Below, piece by piece: positions 11,581-22,636 of a DNA stretch of 64,000 nucleotides. Source of the DNA: Sciurus carolinensis (lineage: Eukaryota > Chordata > Mammalia > Rodentia > Sciuridae); the NCBI RefSeq assembly GCF_902686445.1, contig NC_062222.1, positions 132,377,035 to 132,441,034 of the forward strand, in the 5' to 3' direction. A program made the translations under genes and the position numbers. The notes below the pieces were generated by a model, which made no database searches, had not been told where the DNA came from, and worked only from the letters and a program-made list of their open reading frames with translations. Position 1 is the first letter of the stretch. Every line of letters begins with the position of its first letter.

Positions 11581-12007
11581 TGTATGGTCTTAAACTCCAG
11601 TGGGAAAAATTCCTGAGGACCTCTTCAGATACTCCTGAGCAGTTTGCAAAGCTCTGACCATGAGCACGGCCTTACACACACTAGAAGCTTGTCAAGGCCT
11701 ATGCACCCCTCATTCCTCCTAAGCTTTTTGGTTAGACTGTTCTTTAACTTAACTGGTTTCCATTGCCTTTGGTAATTATAAAATTAAATAGTTTTCTGTA
11801 ATTATTTATGGCAAACACCCCTAGGCAATATCCCCAAGACCTATTCCCACACAAGCCTAGTAAGTTCTAAGTCAAGGCAAACAAAAGCAAAGTTGCAAGT
11901 AGGAACAGGGAAAAGATCTGTCAAATAATGCAAATGCTCCAGGAGGAACTTTTCAAAGGGAAACTTCCAACCCCATTCTGCCTCTGCAGTTGACTTCCAG
12001 ATTGCAT
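11581..12007. other. unique non-coding sequence
   Basis: Nothing recognised. It may contain further decayed L1 sequence at its left edge. Confidence 0.4.
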
Positions 12008-12048
12008 TGTGTGTGTGTGTGAGTGGGGGCAGGGACACACACACACAC
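12008..12048. repeat. (GT)n ... (AC)n inverted simple repeat
   Basis: A GT run (about 12009-12021) and an AC run (about 12035-12048) are separated by a G-rich spacer of about 14 bp. The two runs are complementary and could fold as a hairpin. The AC run borders the SINE that follows. Confidence 0.85.
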
Positions 12049-12195
12049 TATTGGAGATTGAACCCAGGGTTGTGAGCATGATAGGCAAGCTCTGTACTGA
12101 TATAGCACAGTTTTATTTTGGGATGGAGTCTTGCTTAAGTTGCCCAGGCTGGCCTCAAATTTATGATCCTACTGCCTGAGCCTCCTAAGGTTTGT
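12049..12195 (-). mobile_element. B1-ID composite SINE, diverged
   Basis: The minus strand carries the usual order. On the plus strand this reads 'ggagattgaacccagggttgtgagcatgataggcaag' (ID half), then 'gggatggagtcttgcttaagttgcccaggctggcctcaaatttatgatcctactgcctgagcctcc' (B1 half). It is shorter and more diverged than the copy at 9079. The A-tail is lost or replaced by the adjacent AC repeat. Confidence 0.8.
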
Positions 12196-14100
12196 GCCCA
12201 CAAACCTAGTCCAGATTGCTTTTTTAACATGACTTGTGAACTGATGATTTTTAGGGTTACCACAGAACTAGGGTCAGGGTCAGTTAGGACACTACTTCTC
12301 ACAGCTCCCATCATAAATCTGAACTTCCCACACATAAGCAGAGGGTATTCCCGCAAGATTTTGGTCACTTTCTAGAGTTGTGTAAATTTTGATCATAACA
12401 ATTTAGGCCAATTTTCTTACTGTCTTTATGGAGAGTAAACTTTTGGATATCCTCACTCTGCCATTATCACCAACGTCATCCAGAGATCTTTCTCAACACC
12501 CCAGTCTCCCAAATCAACTAAGTTATTTTCAGTAATAATGAAGAAATGATGAGTAATAGTTGTTGTTTTCTTGCTTTGTTCTTTACTTCTAAAGCATGCC
12601 ATTGCCAAGTATAATGGCAAACATTTCATTTGTGAAGATAGTATTCATATTCCGAAAATTAATTTTCTTCATGAACTAAAATTTTCATTTACTAGATAAA
12701 ATACCACAGTTTTGTGTTCTACTATTTTAAGTACAGATAAGTATTCCAAATGTTGGTGTAGCATGATAGAAATGAAGTGAGTCAAATAGTACTTCTTTGT
12801 TTTTATAATCATGGTGCTACGATTGTTTATTTTGAATAAACCCTTTGAGTGCAGGTATGTGACATACCAACAGAGCCTGGAGACCTGAACTGTCTGCAAA
12901 AGGACCTTGAATTATTCCACACCCTGGTGAACTTGCTTTAGGACTTGCTCTCAAAATGAATGCATTTAGCTGAGTGAGTGTGTCAGGGACTGACTCTACT
13001 AATAGCAATTGTCCCGATTCACCTCTATTTGAAAACAATGCTTATATTAAGGAATAAATAGAAAGAACATCAATTAGGTTCTTGCATATATGCTATTAAA
13101 ATTCAGTTACAAGTGCAGCTGTTCGTTATTCTGGCATTGTTTGTAAAGCTTGTCTTTAGTGTCTGGACTGCCCCGGTAGGCTGCTTGGTTATGCCCTCTC
13201 CTTTCCTCTTTCGCACACAGTGTAGACATGTTCTCTCTCACCTGAGTTTTTCTCCCTATTCTTATCTCTGTGCAGTGCATTCTCTTATTTTCCTTGTAAG
13301 CTTTCGTTCCTAAGTCCGAGGATTCCTTCATGTTTCCACTAGAGTATCACATTCTCTGAGTGTGATTCTCAGCTCCCACCTTCCCCCAAATCTGTTTTGC
13401 TGCCTGTGCTCTGACAGCAAGCCTGGACACACCTGTGATTTAGCCCTGCCCATGCTGGGTGATAACTGTCATGTGCTTGAATGTCTTTTGAGGGCAGGAA
13501 GCCAATTTATTCAGTTTTATTACCAAGGACTTTCTGCCAGTCCAAAATGCAATAATTATCCTGGGGAAGGAAGGATAGAAAGTGGGTCACTGTGTCTCCC
13601 TGACGTGGTTTCAATGGTAGAAAGGAAAAGGACCAGGGTGGCTGATGTAGCAGTGCTGGTGGCCAGAGCACCGAGCCGATTGCGACTCTTTCATCATGTA
13701 TCTGTTCCCTCAGGGCAAGTTCATCACTGAAAACTTCACTCCCCGTGTGAGCAGGATCTCCCCTGAGGAAATACTTCTTCACAAAAGGGAGAGGTCACAT
13801 GAAACTTTTACAGTTGTGACAGTGGGAAGGACACCACACTAGGAATGCACAGGGATTATTCATGCACGGGACGCTAAGTGGAACAGGTCTGAATTATCCA
13901 TTATGACATAAATATATTTGTAGATTTAAAAGAAAAAGTAACTCATTCTGAGAGCATGATAATGTATTATATTCTTACAACATTATCATAGCAAAATGCT
14001 TGCAAGATTTCATTCAGAGTATTAGAGTTTATAAAGTACCACACATATTGTTATGGAAATCTAAATATATACATAATTTATCTGCAATACACTGTTACAC
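12196..14100. other. unique non-coding sequence
   Basis: No gene or clear repeat. Open frames at 13107-13331 (minus), 13362-13730 (plus) and 13507-13782 (minus) overlap one another on opposite strands and have no recognisable domain, so I treat them as chance. Confidence 0.45.
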
Positions 14101-14500
14101 ATTTTTCTTATATTCATCCCATTTCTTCTTCACTTTATAACCAGATGTCATATGTAATTTTAATTTGTATTTGTATATTTCTATATGCATTTATAGTTTA
14201 ATAAAATTAGCATTATAGTATATATGTTATTTTACTTTCTACCACACAATTTGAATTTGGCTAGATTATTTAATATTCTTGAAAAATATATTTTACGATT
14301 ATCATTTGGTTGATATAAATTGTTCAGTCAATCCCTCTTTTGAGATTAGAGGTTGTGTTCTTTTTTATGTTATTAATATTTCAGCAGAAATATTCTTCAT
14401 TTTAAGGTAAGTTTTGTCCCTATCTTGGATTTCAATGGTATATTGTTTATAAAAGTTAAGGTGATATTTATCTTTTGAAGGTTAAAATTCTTTATTGCCC
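14101..14500 (-). mobile_element. possible decayed L1 3' region
   Basis: AT-rich text such as 'atcatttggttgatataaattgttcag', followed by 'atttcagcagaaatattcttcat', is reminiscent of the antisense L1 3' pattern around 'agattgtttccagtttttggctattataaataaagctgc'. The match is weak and only suggestive. Confidence 0.25.
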
Positions 14501-14693
14501 TTGGGAATCAGTTCGATATTGAAAAAACAGTTATCAATCACCTTGGAAGTTTAAAATACTCTATTCACACTTTAATACTTGATCCTTTGCAATTTTTCCA
14601 TCAATGTCATATTCCATTTGTATTTGGCCCCTGTTCCTCTTCATTCAGACCTTTGCACATTGGGATGCTCTAGCTCTTGACTTAAAGACCTGG

Positions 14694-14802
14694 TATGCTA
14701 GTCACCTTTCATTGCTGTGACAAAAGTCCTGAATAAATCAACTTAAAGGAGGAGAGATTTACTTTGACTGAAAGTTTCAGAGGTTTCTGTACTTGACTGT
14801 TT
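14694..14802 (-). mobile_element. rodent MaLR-like LTR fragment
   Basis: The plus strand 'tgctagtcacctttcattgctgtgac', 'gtcctgaataaatcaacttaaaggaggag' and 'tttactttgactgaaagtttcagaggtttc' follows the antisense 3' end of rodent MaLR LTRs (tagtcagctttctgttgctgtgac...aacttaaaggaggaa...ggtttcagagg). Only the 3' LTR end remains. Confidence 0.65.
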
Positions 14803-15420
14803 GGCCCCACTGTTATCTATAGTTGTCTTTAGTACTTTTTATCTTTTGTTGTTTTTCTTAATGGGTACTCAATTTTATGCAAATATTCATTCTAGTAAGT
14901 CATTACCTTATTACAACAGCTTACAATTTGATACAGATGACATTTTGGACCAGAAAATATTTTGTCATCAGGGGTTTTCCTGTTCACTTTAGGGTGTTTA
15001 AGAGCATTTTGTCTATTATCTCAGTTATGATAACAACAAAAAAAGTCTACAGATGTTTCCCAGGGTCTTATGAAGCACGGAATTGTCTGTGGTTGAGAAG
15101 AATTGGTCTTTATGAAGGCACAGATAGCATTTTAAAAGCCACATGCAGCCCAATCCCATTTGTTCTAAAAATTCCCCATGGTCCTTTCCATCTTAATTGG
15201 CTCTTCATTTAAGATCTTAGGGCATTTGACACATTAGCAGTGAGGGGAAGACATGCCAGTAACTTCCTCAGAACTTCACATGGGCTCTGCACTCATGATT
15301 CCCAGGCACTTGTAAGTTCACAGTGTTTGTACTGTAGCAAGATCTGGATGATGGAAAGTACATAGCCACTGGGACCGAGGACTAGAGCAGGGCCCTTCCC
15401 GTACTGTCTAGGCAGCATAT
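14803..15420. other. unique non-coding sequence
   Basis: Nothing recognised. Two overlapping open frames at 14801-15212 have no protein signature. Confidence 0.45.
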
Positions 15421-15424
15421 AATT

Positions 15425-15543
15425 TTATGCAGATAATTTTACCTCTGTCTCAGTTTTCTCATCTGTAAAGTCAAAAGCAAGAAGCTTTACACAGATGTGA
15501 TGAAGTTTAGCACAGTTGGATGTACAGTATCTGGAACACTCAA
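15425..15543 (+). mobile_element. MIR SINE fragment
   Basis: 'tacctctgtctcagttttctcatctgtaaagtcaaaa', followed by 'agcacagttggatgtacagtatctggaacactcaa', matches the sense MIR core and tail (acctctctgtgcctcagtttcctcatctgtaaaatg ... cagtgcctggcacatagtaa). Confidence 0.75.
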
Positions 15544-17379
15544 GTCAATTTATGATTTCAGTTCTCATTATTTACCTAAAATCAAAGAACTGGCAACTGA
15601 GAACTCTTTATCAGACCTGAAGGAGGAACAATAGCAGCAGAAGGTACTGGCTTCTTGATCTGTACCTCACTGGACAATAACTCATTTTTGCTAGGAAACT
15701 TTGGGACTGTGGCAAACATTGAGTTTTCAAATGTGTGAGATCTAAACTCTGTCTTAAGATTTTCATTAACAGAGGAAAACAAAAACAAAAACATAATTAC
15801 AGCGCAAGATAGCATATGCCGTAATAAATGAACAAATTCCATCAGCATAGGGAACAGACTCAGATGGGCAATGTCTCAGCAATAATTGGTGTTAGAGTTA
15901 GAATTGATGTGCTAAAAGGCTTATTGACATGACTATTAATTTTACAAAATCGTGGTTGGTCTGTGATTCCAAAGTTTGCATCAATAGGTCAAGTCTCTGG
16001 AAATTTCCATTTGGGGTCATATTACGTATATACCTTTTTACACAAATTCAAGAAACAACTTGGAGGAAATCAGACAAGTGGTTTCTTTCTTAGTCTACTA
16101 AATTGTACAAAGTAATTAATGAGACAGTTAAGAAGAGTCTGTGCCTATTTGAAAAAGTTGAGATTGGCATGAGATGAAGAGAAAATCAAGGCTGGCTTGT
16201 GCAGAGTTTCAGCTCTTCCTGCACATGGAGGTCTGGGACTGATAAGGACAAAGAGCTGAGACTCACAGCTGGGCATGGCAATCAATTTTTCTCCCAAATA
16301 ATCAATTTTAATTCTTGAAAACATTTCAAAATGCTACATGTGGTCATTTTGTTAATGTTTCATTATAAGGAGGCATCCCTATGACAATTCTTAAATCCAA
16401 GAAAATAAGGTCAGGGAAAGAAAAAAAAATTCAAATACTTGGCTATTTCGCCTGCTCTGAGTTCTGAGTCTCTCCTTCTCTCTCTCTCACTCAGAAAAGA
16501 GACCTAGCATGATGAAATGACTTACTCAAGGACACACAGATGTTTTCTTTCAAAGGAAAAGCAACTTCCTCCTCCCACACTCAGTCCTCAGCCCAGGCTG
16601 ATCCCACCCACCACACTGCTTCCTAGCCACGTAACTCCTTTGTCATCTTTTTAAAAAATGAGTGGGGCTCCGATGAGTCCCAAAGGGGGATGCACCTTCA
16701 GCCCCATCTCAAGAGTTCGTCCTGTAATCATCACACTTGATCTCCATCCCCGTGCCTGAGCCCAAACACTGGGCGTAATTTGAATCGACTGAAATGCCTG
16801 GTGTCTGTGTGTGTTGCCACTGACCCTGCTCAGGCGAGCCACACCATTGTGATACCGAGCTTGGACACTGCCACTTTAAATTAGGGGTTTATCTTGAGTC
16901 TTGGAGAATAGAATGTGTTTCAGAGGGAAAGGATGATGAATCACATGGCAGAGAGCAAATGTAACAGTGATTAATGGAACATTGCACAACAACAAAAAAA
17001 TAGCCAACTGTGTGCAGAGATAACTGTAGCCACGAAGACCCACTTATTGTCTAAAGTGATGTAATTAACTTCAAGTCCCTCCATGACTTGAATGGTTGGT
17101 TCCAGTGAGCTTGTCCATTGTGCTGGTAATAATGACAAGGTTGTGGCTTCTTATTTTAAATACTACCCTATTAAGGAACATTTTTCTCCAATACAGAGCA
17201 CCGATAAAATGTCAAAGACTAAGATATGGCACTTTGAAGAAGCACAATTATAAGCAACTGTTCAGAATCATTCAACTTCCCCCTTTTCCCCAAGGAAGAC
17301 AAAAGAAGAAAAGACCAAGCATTTGACTTGTGAAATATGAGCTTCTACAAATGTTTTCATGCACGAAAGACTTGCTGGT
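15544..17379. other. unique non-coding sequence
   Basis: No named element. It includes a short CT-rich run near 16470-16492. The segment 16270-16400 is AT-rich with several TAAT/ATTA words but shows no gene structure. Confidence 0.45.
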
Positions 17380-17413
17380 TTCTATCTTTCTTTCCTTATT
17401 TCTTACTTTCTTT

Positions 17414-17460
<47 letters not shown>

Positions 17461-17480
17461 GCTTTTTCTTTCTCTTCTTT
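17380..17480. repeat. (TTTC)n tetranucleotide microsatellite
   Basis: A near-perfect TTTC/CTTT run, pure at about 17405-17460 with degenerate flanks. On the minus strand it gives an open frame with a Lys/Glu/Arg-rich repeat peptide, which is an artefact of the repeat. Confidence 0.97.
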
Positions 17481-18109
17481 TGGTTGTTCTGGAGTATAGG
17501 GAAAAGCAGTTTCTAGAAACTGTGTTATGATAGTAACTATGATGAAGAAAGATTTCTCTTTGCTTGTCACTCTTTAGTACCTGATAGGACAACCTGTTCT
17601 GTCTAGGCAGGAATGCTTTTCTCATTCTTAAGGAATAAGAAATTGCTTTTCTGTTAGAAGAAAGGGTTAGCTTGGATTTTTTGGAGGTGTAATGGGTTCA
17701 GAAATTACTCTGCACATTTTAAATAAAGAAAATCAGCATCATGATTTTTTCATCCATTGAAATCTTGCCCACATTCTTCAGTTAGCAGGGTTAGAAAGGA
17801 GTGTAATTAAAAATGATCTCCAGTCCTTTTGCAAAATTTGAAGACTTTCCTGATATTTGAGACCTACCTCCCTTGACATTTTTGCATTGTTTTTCTACTC
17901 ACACATGTGAGCAGAAGAGCAGAACCTTCTTCTAAAATTCTGAGATATGATATATTGGGAATACCAGTCTGCTTCCCACCTGTCTGGTGTTTTCCTGTTC
18001 CCAATTTCAAAATAACAACACTAGCCTAAATTTTATGACATTTTTGTCCTTTGCAAATGACATTAACCACTTTGATCCTGCAGGATAGCTGTTATAGAGT
18101 ATGCATGTA
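17481..18109. other. unique non-coding sequence
   Basis: Nothing recognised. Confidence 0.45.
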
Positions 18110-18295
18110 TGATGTGTGAAAAATCATGAACTTTGGTGTAAAATAGGTGTAACTTTCAGCTCAATTATTCTTGTGAGTGTTAGATAACTTTTGCCCTCCA
18201 TTAATCTCATTTGAATCCATTAAAACAACAATAATATTTATTTCATAGAAGTATGTAGCGACTGAAAGAGGCATTGCATGCAGGCAGGCTGTGAA
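18110..18295 (+). mobile_element. possible MIR SINE fragment
   Basis: A 'gtaactttcagctcaattattcttgtgagtgttagataacttttg...' stretch, then 'acaacaataatatttatttcatagaag', fits a very old sense MIR (tgtgacc..gttacttaacctc ... ggataataatagtacctacctcatag). Weakly supported. Confidence 0.45.
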
Positions 18296-18394
18296 AATAT
18301 TCAGTCACATTTTCTTTCCACTGCATCTAAGTGACTAGAGTACTATGTGTTATTTGTTACTGTATTTATTAAGACAGGAAAGTGAATTCATGAA

Positions 18395-18535
18395 CGTAGC
18401 CTTTATTAAGCACTTAACACAATTCAACTTCTATTGTTGCTCATTTCATACACATTAGTTTATCCAAAGCTTTGCTCAGTTTTTACAGATACTGGGATCA
18501 GACCTTGGGGACATCAACTCATTGTGTGGAAAACT
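18395..18535 (-). mobile_element. possible MIR or L2 fragment
   Basis: 'gcctttattaagcacttaacac', then 'tcatttcatacacattagtttatcc' and 'tttttacagatactgggatcagacc', resemble a reversed MIR (catttattgagcgcttac...aactcatttaatcc...ttttacagatgagga). Limits approximate. Confidence 0.45.
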
Positions 18536-19633
18536 TAAATTGAACAACAACAACAAAAAATCTATGGTAATTTTGAAATAAGTTTTCTGTTTTTAGAGTC
18601 TATTCATTTGAAAAAAGCAATAGGTAAAAGATTAGAGCATTTTGAAATATTTTTTAATTCACTGTGAAAAAGACATGAATTTCACTGCCACAGCTGATTT
18701 TATTAAATGTTTGAACAAAATATTACACCCAAACTGATATACAATATAAGAAATGCATCAATGAAAGTAATTTCTAGAACCAGGTGGTCTTTTTTAATCT
18801 CAAGGAATGCACCATATTTCAAATCATCATATATTCAGAAATAGCTGTCCTATAAAGGGCATATGGGGACATGGTACGCTGTGTAGTGACGGGTCATTCA
18901 CTGCCTGGTGAACTCTAACAAGTTAGGTAATAAATGTGCTACCATTGGGACCAACTATGACACAGTGGAACCACTTAGCAAAACTGCCTGAGGGAGAAAG
19001 GACAGAAGAACAGAGGCAAGTTGCCCCCACCAGGGAGTAGGGCCTATAGCAATTTCAGTGGTGATGGATTAACATGATTGGTTGCTTTCCAAATATTCCA
19101 CTTCTATTGGGGGCTAAAAAAATAGCATTGGACTTTGTTCACTTTAATAATTGATATCTTTATCATAAATGCATGGATTATTCACAAATTTGTGAGCAAA
19201 GGTAGGAGGGTTCTCATAAATTTGTTGGACTTCAAAAGGTATCTGCTTAAAACACTTCAAACGATACAATGAGAACCCATCAGCAGACACAAGGCTAACA
19301 CTCCTGGACCTCCTACTGTCCAACATGATACCAGACTTGACACAAGAAGCCATACTATTCTTAGTCCACAAGAACAACGATGATGTGAATCAAACCCTGT
19401 CATGTGAAATTGACAATGTACTGTTAAAAATGTCAATATGACCCTTTGTTTAAAGGGTTTTCCTCCTTTCCACTAAAAATAATTGATAAGCAGGTCACGA
19501 AAGTCATGTTTGTACATTGTGCAATGCATGAAAGAATAACATATTAGTCCACTACCATATTTATAGAATAGCTTATCCATGTAAAAGATGCTACATTATG
19601 CAGTGTCTTATTTGTAGGACCATCTGTATCTCA
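18536..19633. other. unique sequence with one unassigned open frame
   Basis: No repeat recognised. Minus strand 19144-19377 is open for 77 codons and continues upstream in the same frame except for one stop. It reads as ordinary mixed residues with no low-complexity bias. I do not recognise the protein. It could be a decayed transposon or gene exon fragment, or chance. Confidence 0.4.
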
Positions 19634-19861
19634 TTTTTTTTTTTTTTTAAGTACTGGGGATTCTGGGGATTGAACCTAGGGTCGATTAACCCTTGAGTCA
19701 CATCTCCAACCCATTTTTTGAAATATTTTATTTTGAGGCATGATCTTGTTAAGTTTCCTAGGCACTCGCGAAATTGCTGAGGTTGACTTTGAATTTGTGA
19801 TCCTTCTGCCTTAGCCCCCCAACCAGCTGGGATTACAGGTAGGCACCAACATGCTGGGCTT
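19634..19861 (-). mobile_element. B1-ID composite SINE
   Basis: The T15 run at 19634-19648 is the reversed A-tail. Next comes the ID half ('ctggggattgaacctagggtcgattaacccttgagtcacatctccaaccc'), then the B1 half ('gaggcatgatcttgttaagtttcctagg', 'gttgactttgaatttgtgatccttctgccttagcc', 'agctgggattacaggtaggcaccaacatgctgggc'). It is full length and moderately diverged. The ID half has a small duplication (ctggggattctggggattgaa). Confidence 0.9.
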
Positions 19862-19879
19862 TATTTTCAATTTTTTAAT

Positions 19880-20296
19880 ATGTTACAATTTGTTTTTGTT
19901 TTTGTTTTGCTGTTTTGTTTTTCTGGTTCTAATTAGTTATAAAAGACAGTAGAATGCATTTTAACTTATCATACATAAATGGAATGATTTCTCATTCTTC
20001 TGCTTGTACATGATATAGAATCACACCAGTCATGTAGTCAGATATGTGCATAGGTAATAAAGTCAGATTCATTCTACTATCTCTCTTACCACAGACCCCC
20101 TCCCCTCAATTCACTCCTCTCTGCCTAATCCAAAGTACCTCTATTTTTCCCTAGCCTTGTCCCCTGTTGTGAATTAGCATCCAAATATCAAAAAAACATT
20201 GGTCTTTGGTTTTTTGAAATCGGCTTATTTCACTAAGCATGATGTTCTCCAGCTCCATCCATTTACCTGCAAATGCCATATTTTCATTCCTAATGA
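19880..20296 (-). mobile_element. L1 3' end, squirrel-type, 5'-truncated
   Basis: The plus strand starts with a T-rich tail region (about 19885-19922), then 'ctaattagttataaaagacagtagaatg...', 'cttgtacatgatatagaatcacacc', 'agtcagattcattctac', and finally 'cttatttcactaagcatgatgttctccagctccatccatttacctgcaaatgcc'. The last part is the antisense of the L1 ORF2-3' UTR junction, where all mammalian L1s carry a 'ggatggagctggagaacatcat'-like stretch. The element stops there, so it is 5' truncated, which is normal for L1 insertions. A related fragment lies at 33484-33653. Confidence 0.8.
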
Positions 20297-21714
20297 TAAT
20301 GAAGGACACGCTCACTTTAGATTATTATTTCTAACCTATTTTAATGCACCTGTGTCAATTTCACTGAAACATTAGCAGAGTTAAATACTTGGGACTTAAT
20401 GTAATAAACAGTCTGAGATAACAGTGTCCAGGCCATTGTCCAAGTTTAATAAGTTCTTTTTGAAATAAAACATGAAATGGAAGTGTAACATCCAGAGCAC
20501 CGTGGATGAGATTCTCTAATCCGTGTCCCTGCCAGCTGCCATCAGGACAGGCACCAAGTCTGGGCAAACTGTTTCAGCACCTCATCAGGGTTCCACCCTT
20601 CCTCCTACCTGCACCATGCCCACTCCCCACTCTTCCCTCCGCAAATCCAATTCTATTCTCTGTTGACCCCTCTGCCATCAATCTCCTTCCTCCTCAATTT
20701 CCACATTCGCTTGGGAGTTCCCTCTGAGTAATGACAATGATTCTGCTGCAGTGACTTTAACTCCTATCCACGATTCTAATTTCACCTAATACCCTGCACC
20801 AGTGACTGCTATAGACAGACATCTTTCTAGATGTTACTTGCATGGACGGTCACCTTTGTCATTACTTACCCTTTAACAAGACTCACACCTAATTCATCTT
20901 GGCCATGTAAATGCAAACAAGACAGAGGACCAAATGGAGTGAAGCAAAATTGGCTTGTGTCAAGTGAAACAGTCAGTTATGAGGAAGCTGTACACTCTGT
21001 CTGCTGCAGACACATCTATTACCATTTCCACTGGGTGAGTAATTTGCCCCCAGAGGATGATCAGCAATATCTGGAGACATTAGTTGTGATGCTAATAGCA
21101 TCAGATGGATAGAGATCAGAGATACTGTTAAGCATCCTAAAATGTCCAGGACCCCAAACCCCAACAGAGTATCCTCTGTCCCCTTATGTCAGCAGTGCTG
21201 TAACCTAGACATCCTACACTAGATGAACGTGCAACACCAGAAGGAAGCAGAGAGAATCTGCTCTCCCCTGACACTGCTGTTTGATGTACATGTGAGGACA
21301 ACTTTGTGTGGCTACGATTGAAGCTGCAAGTCATGGGTCCGCAGCCCTATTTACACATTCCCCATTGATTTGCTTTGTGGCTTCGAGTTCACCACCGCAT
21401 TCCCAACAGCACACACTTGCTGGGAAGCCCATGGGTGTTAACTGTGAAGGAGGAGCTAGGAAATGGGTTTTCCACACTAGCAGGGTCCACCCATGAGCTC
21501 TCTATTCAGTTGCCCTTTGCAGATAGAAAGAAAAATATAAATTCTCCACTTTCCCACTAATGTGATAACTGCAACAGCCATAGAGATGGTATCCAAGTTC
21601 TAAATGTGCTGTTGGCCAAGTGTTAAATAATGCAGTATAAATTAATGTATTGTAATAAAATGTATCGTAATAAAACTTTCTTTATTACCATTCTATTTGT
21701 ATTTCTTTGTTAAG
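20297..21714. other. unique non-coding sequence
   Basis: No gene or repeat recognised. The 20560-20740 part is pyrimidine-rich. Short open frames on both strands at 20831-21560 have no recognisable features. Confidence 0.45.
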
Positions 21715-22030
21715 TTTTTTTTTTTTTTTTTTTACTTTATTTCTTTATTAGGTTTCTTGTCAGCTCCCTGGCCCCAAATGTCATGCTAATAACTTGCCCA
21801 ATCTCAGTTATTGCCTCTCACTTCTTTCTAGCTTGATTTTCCTCTCTTCCCTCAATTCCAGTTTCCTGTTTTCTTAATCTTAGATTGATACATTTTGCTG
21901 TCTCTTTCGTCTCCCTCTTCAATTAATCTCTTTTTTTCTCATTTTTCCATTAAATCTTTTCCACTTTATTAAAACATTTTTTCCCAGAAAAATCTATAAA
22001 AGAAAAGATGAAAATGGTAAAAGAACAGAT
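21715..22030 (-). pseudogene. possible retrocopy 3' end (unidentified transcript)
   Basis: A T20 run (21715-21734) is followed on the plus strand by 'actttatttctttattagg'. On the minus strand this reads as AATAAA signals 5-17 bp upstream of a poly-A tail, the signature of an L1-mobilised processed transcript. No SINE or L1 body follows, and the adjoining 300 bp does not resemble a repeat I know. I cannot identify the parent transcript, and a target duplication was not found. It may instead be an unrecognised retroposon. Confidence 0.3.
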
Positions 22031-22333
22031 GATTGTCAATCTTGTTGTAACTTTCTTTAGTTCTCATCCTCAAAATTGGTAATCATACTTCCAGGAACCA
22101 AACAGCTAAGGCGATTTTACCTTAGAAAGCATCAGGGACTGACACAAGTCCTGTGCCCTTCAGGGTGTGTAGCATAAACATGAGAGGTTATTAGGGGTAG
22201 GGAATGCCTTTGGGAGTCAAGCTGACATTTCAATTTCCAGGAACATGGGAACATGGATGCAGACTTTGCCATGGCTGGAATCCTTGCTGCCTGCAGAATA
22301 CAGTTGTTTAAAGTTTGACTTATGTATATTATT
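22031..22333. other. unique non-coding sequence
   Basis: Nothing recognised. Confidence 0.4.
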
Positions 22334-22636
22334 TTAGTCTGTTTTCTGTTGCAACAAACACAGTAGCACAGAATAAATAGGTTATAAAGTAAAGAGACTC
22401 ACTTTAGATGAGAATTCTTGTCCGAGGTGGAGGGGCCACATTTCAGGATGGTTTTTGTGCAGGCAGAGTCCTGGGTAAGTTCAGGGCATCGTACAACAAG
22501 TGACAGGGAGCATATACGTGTGTTCTGGTCTCTCCCTCTTATAAAGCCACCAGGACTCAGTCATGGGGACTTGGCCCTGATGACCTTATATAATCCTGAT
22601 GACCTCCCAAACACTTCACCTCTGAAAACCTGAGGA
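22334..22636 (-). mobile_element. MaLR/MLT1-like LTR
   Basis: The plus strand 'ttagtctgttttctgttgcaacaaacacagtagcacagaataaata' matches the antisense 3' end of MLT1/MaLR LTRs (ttagtccgttttctgttgctataacagaataccac). Downstream, 'gcatcgtacaacaagtgacagggagcatatac', 'cccttataaagccaccaggactcagtcatggggacttg' and 'gatgacctcccaaacacttcacctc' follow the expected order for the U3 part. Solo LTR, moderately diverged. Confidence 0.75.

Noticed and set aside
17272..17625. Lys/Glu/Arg-rich protein from the minus strand
   Set aside because: It is a direct translation of the TTTC microsatellite.
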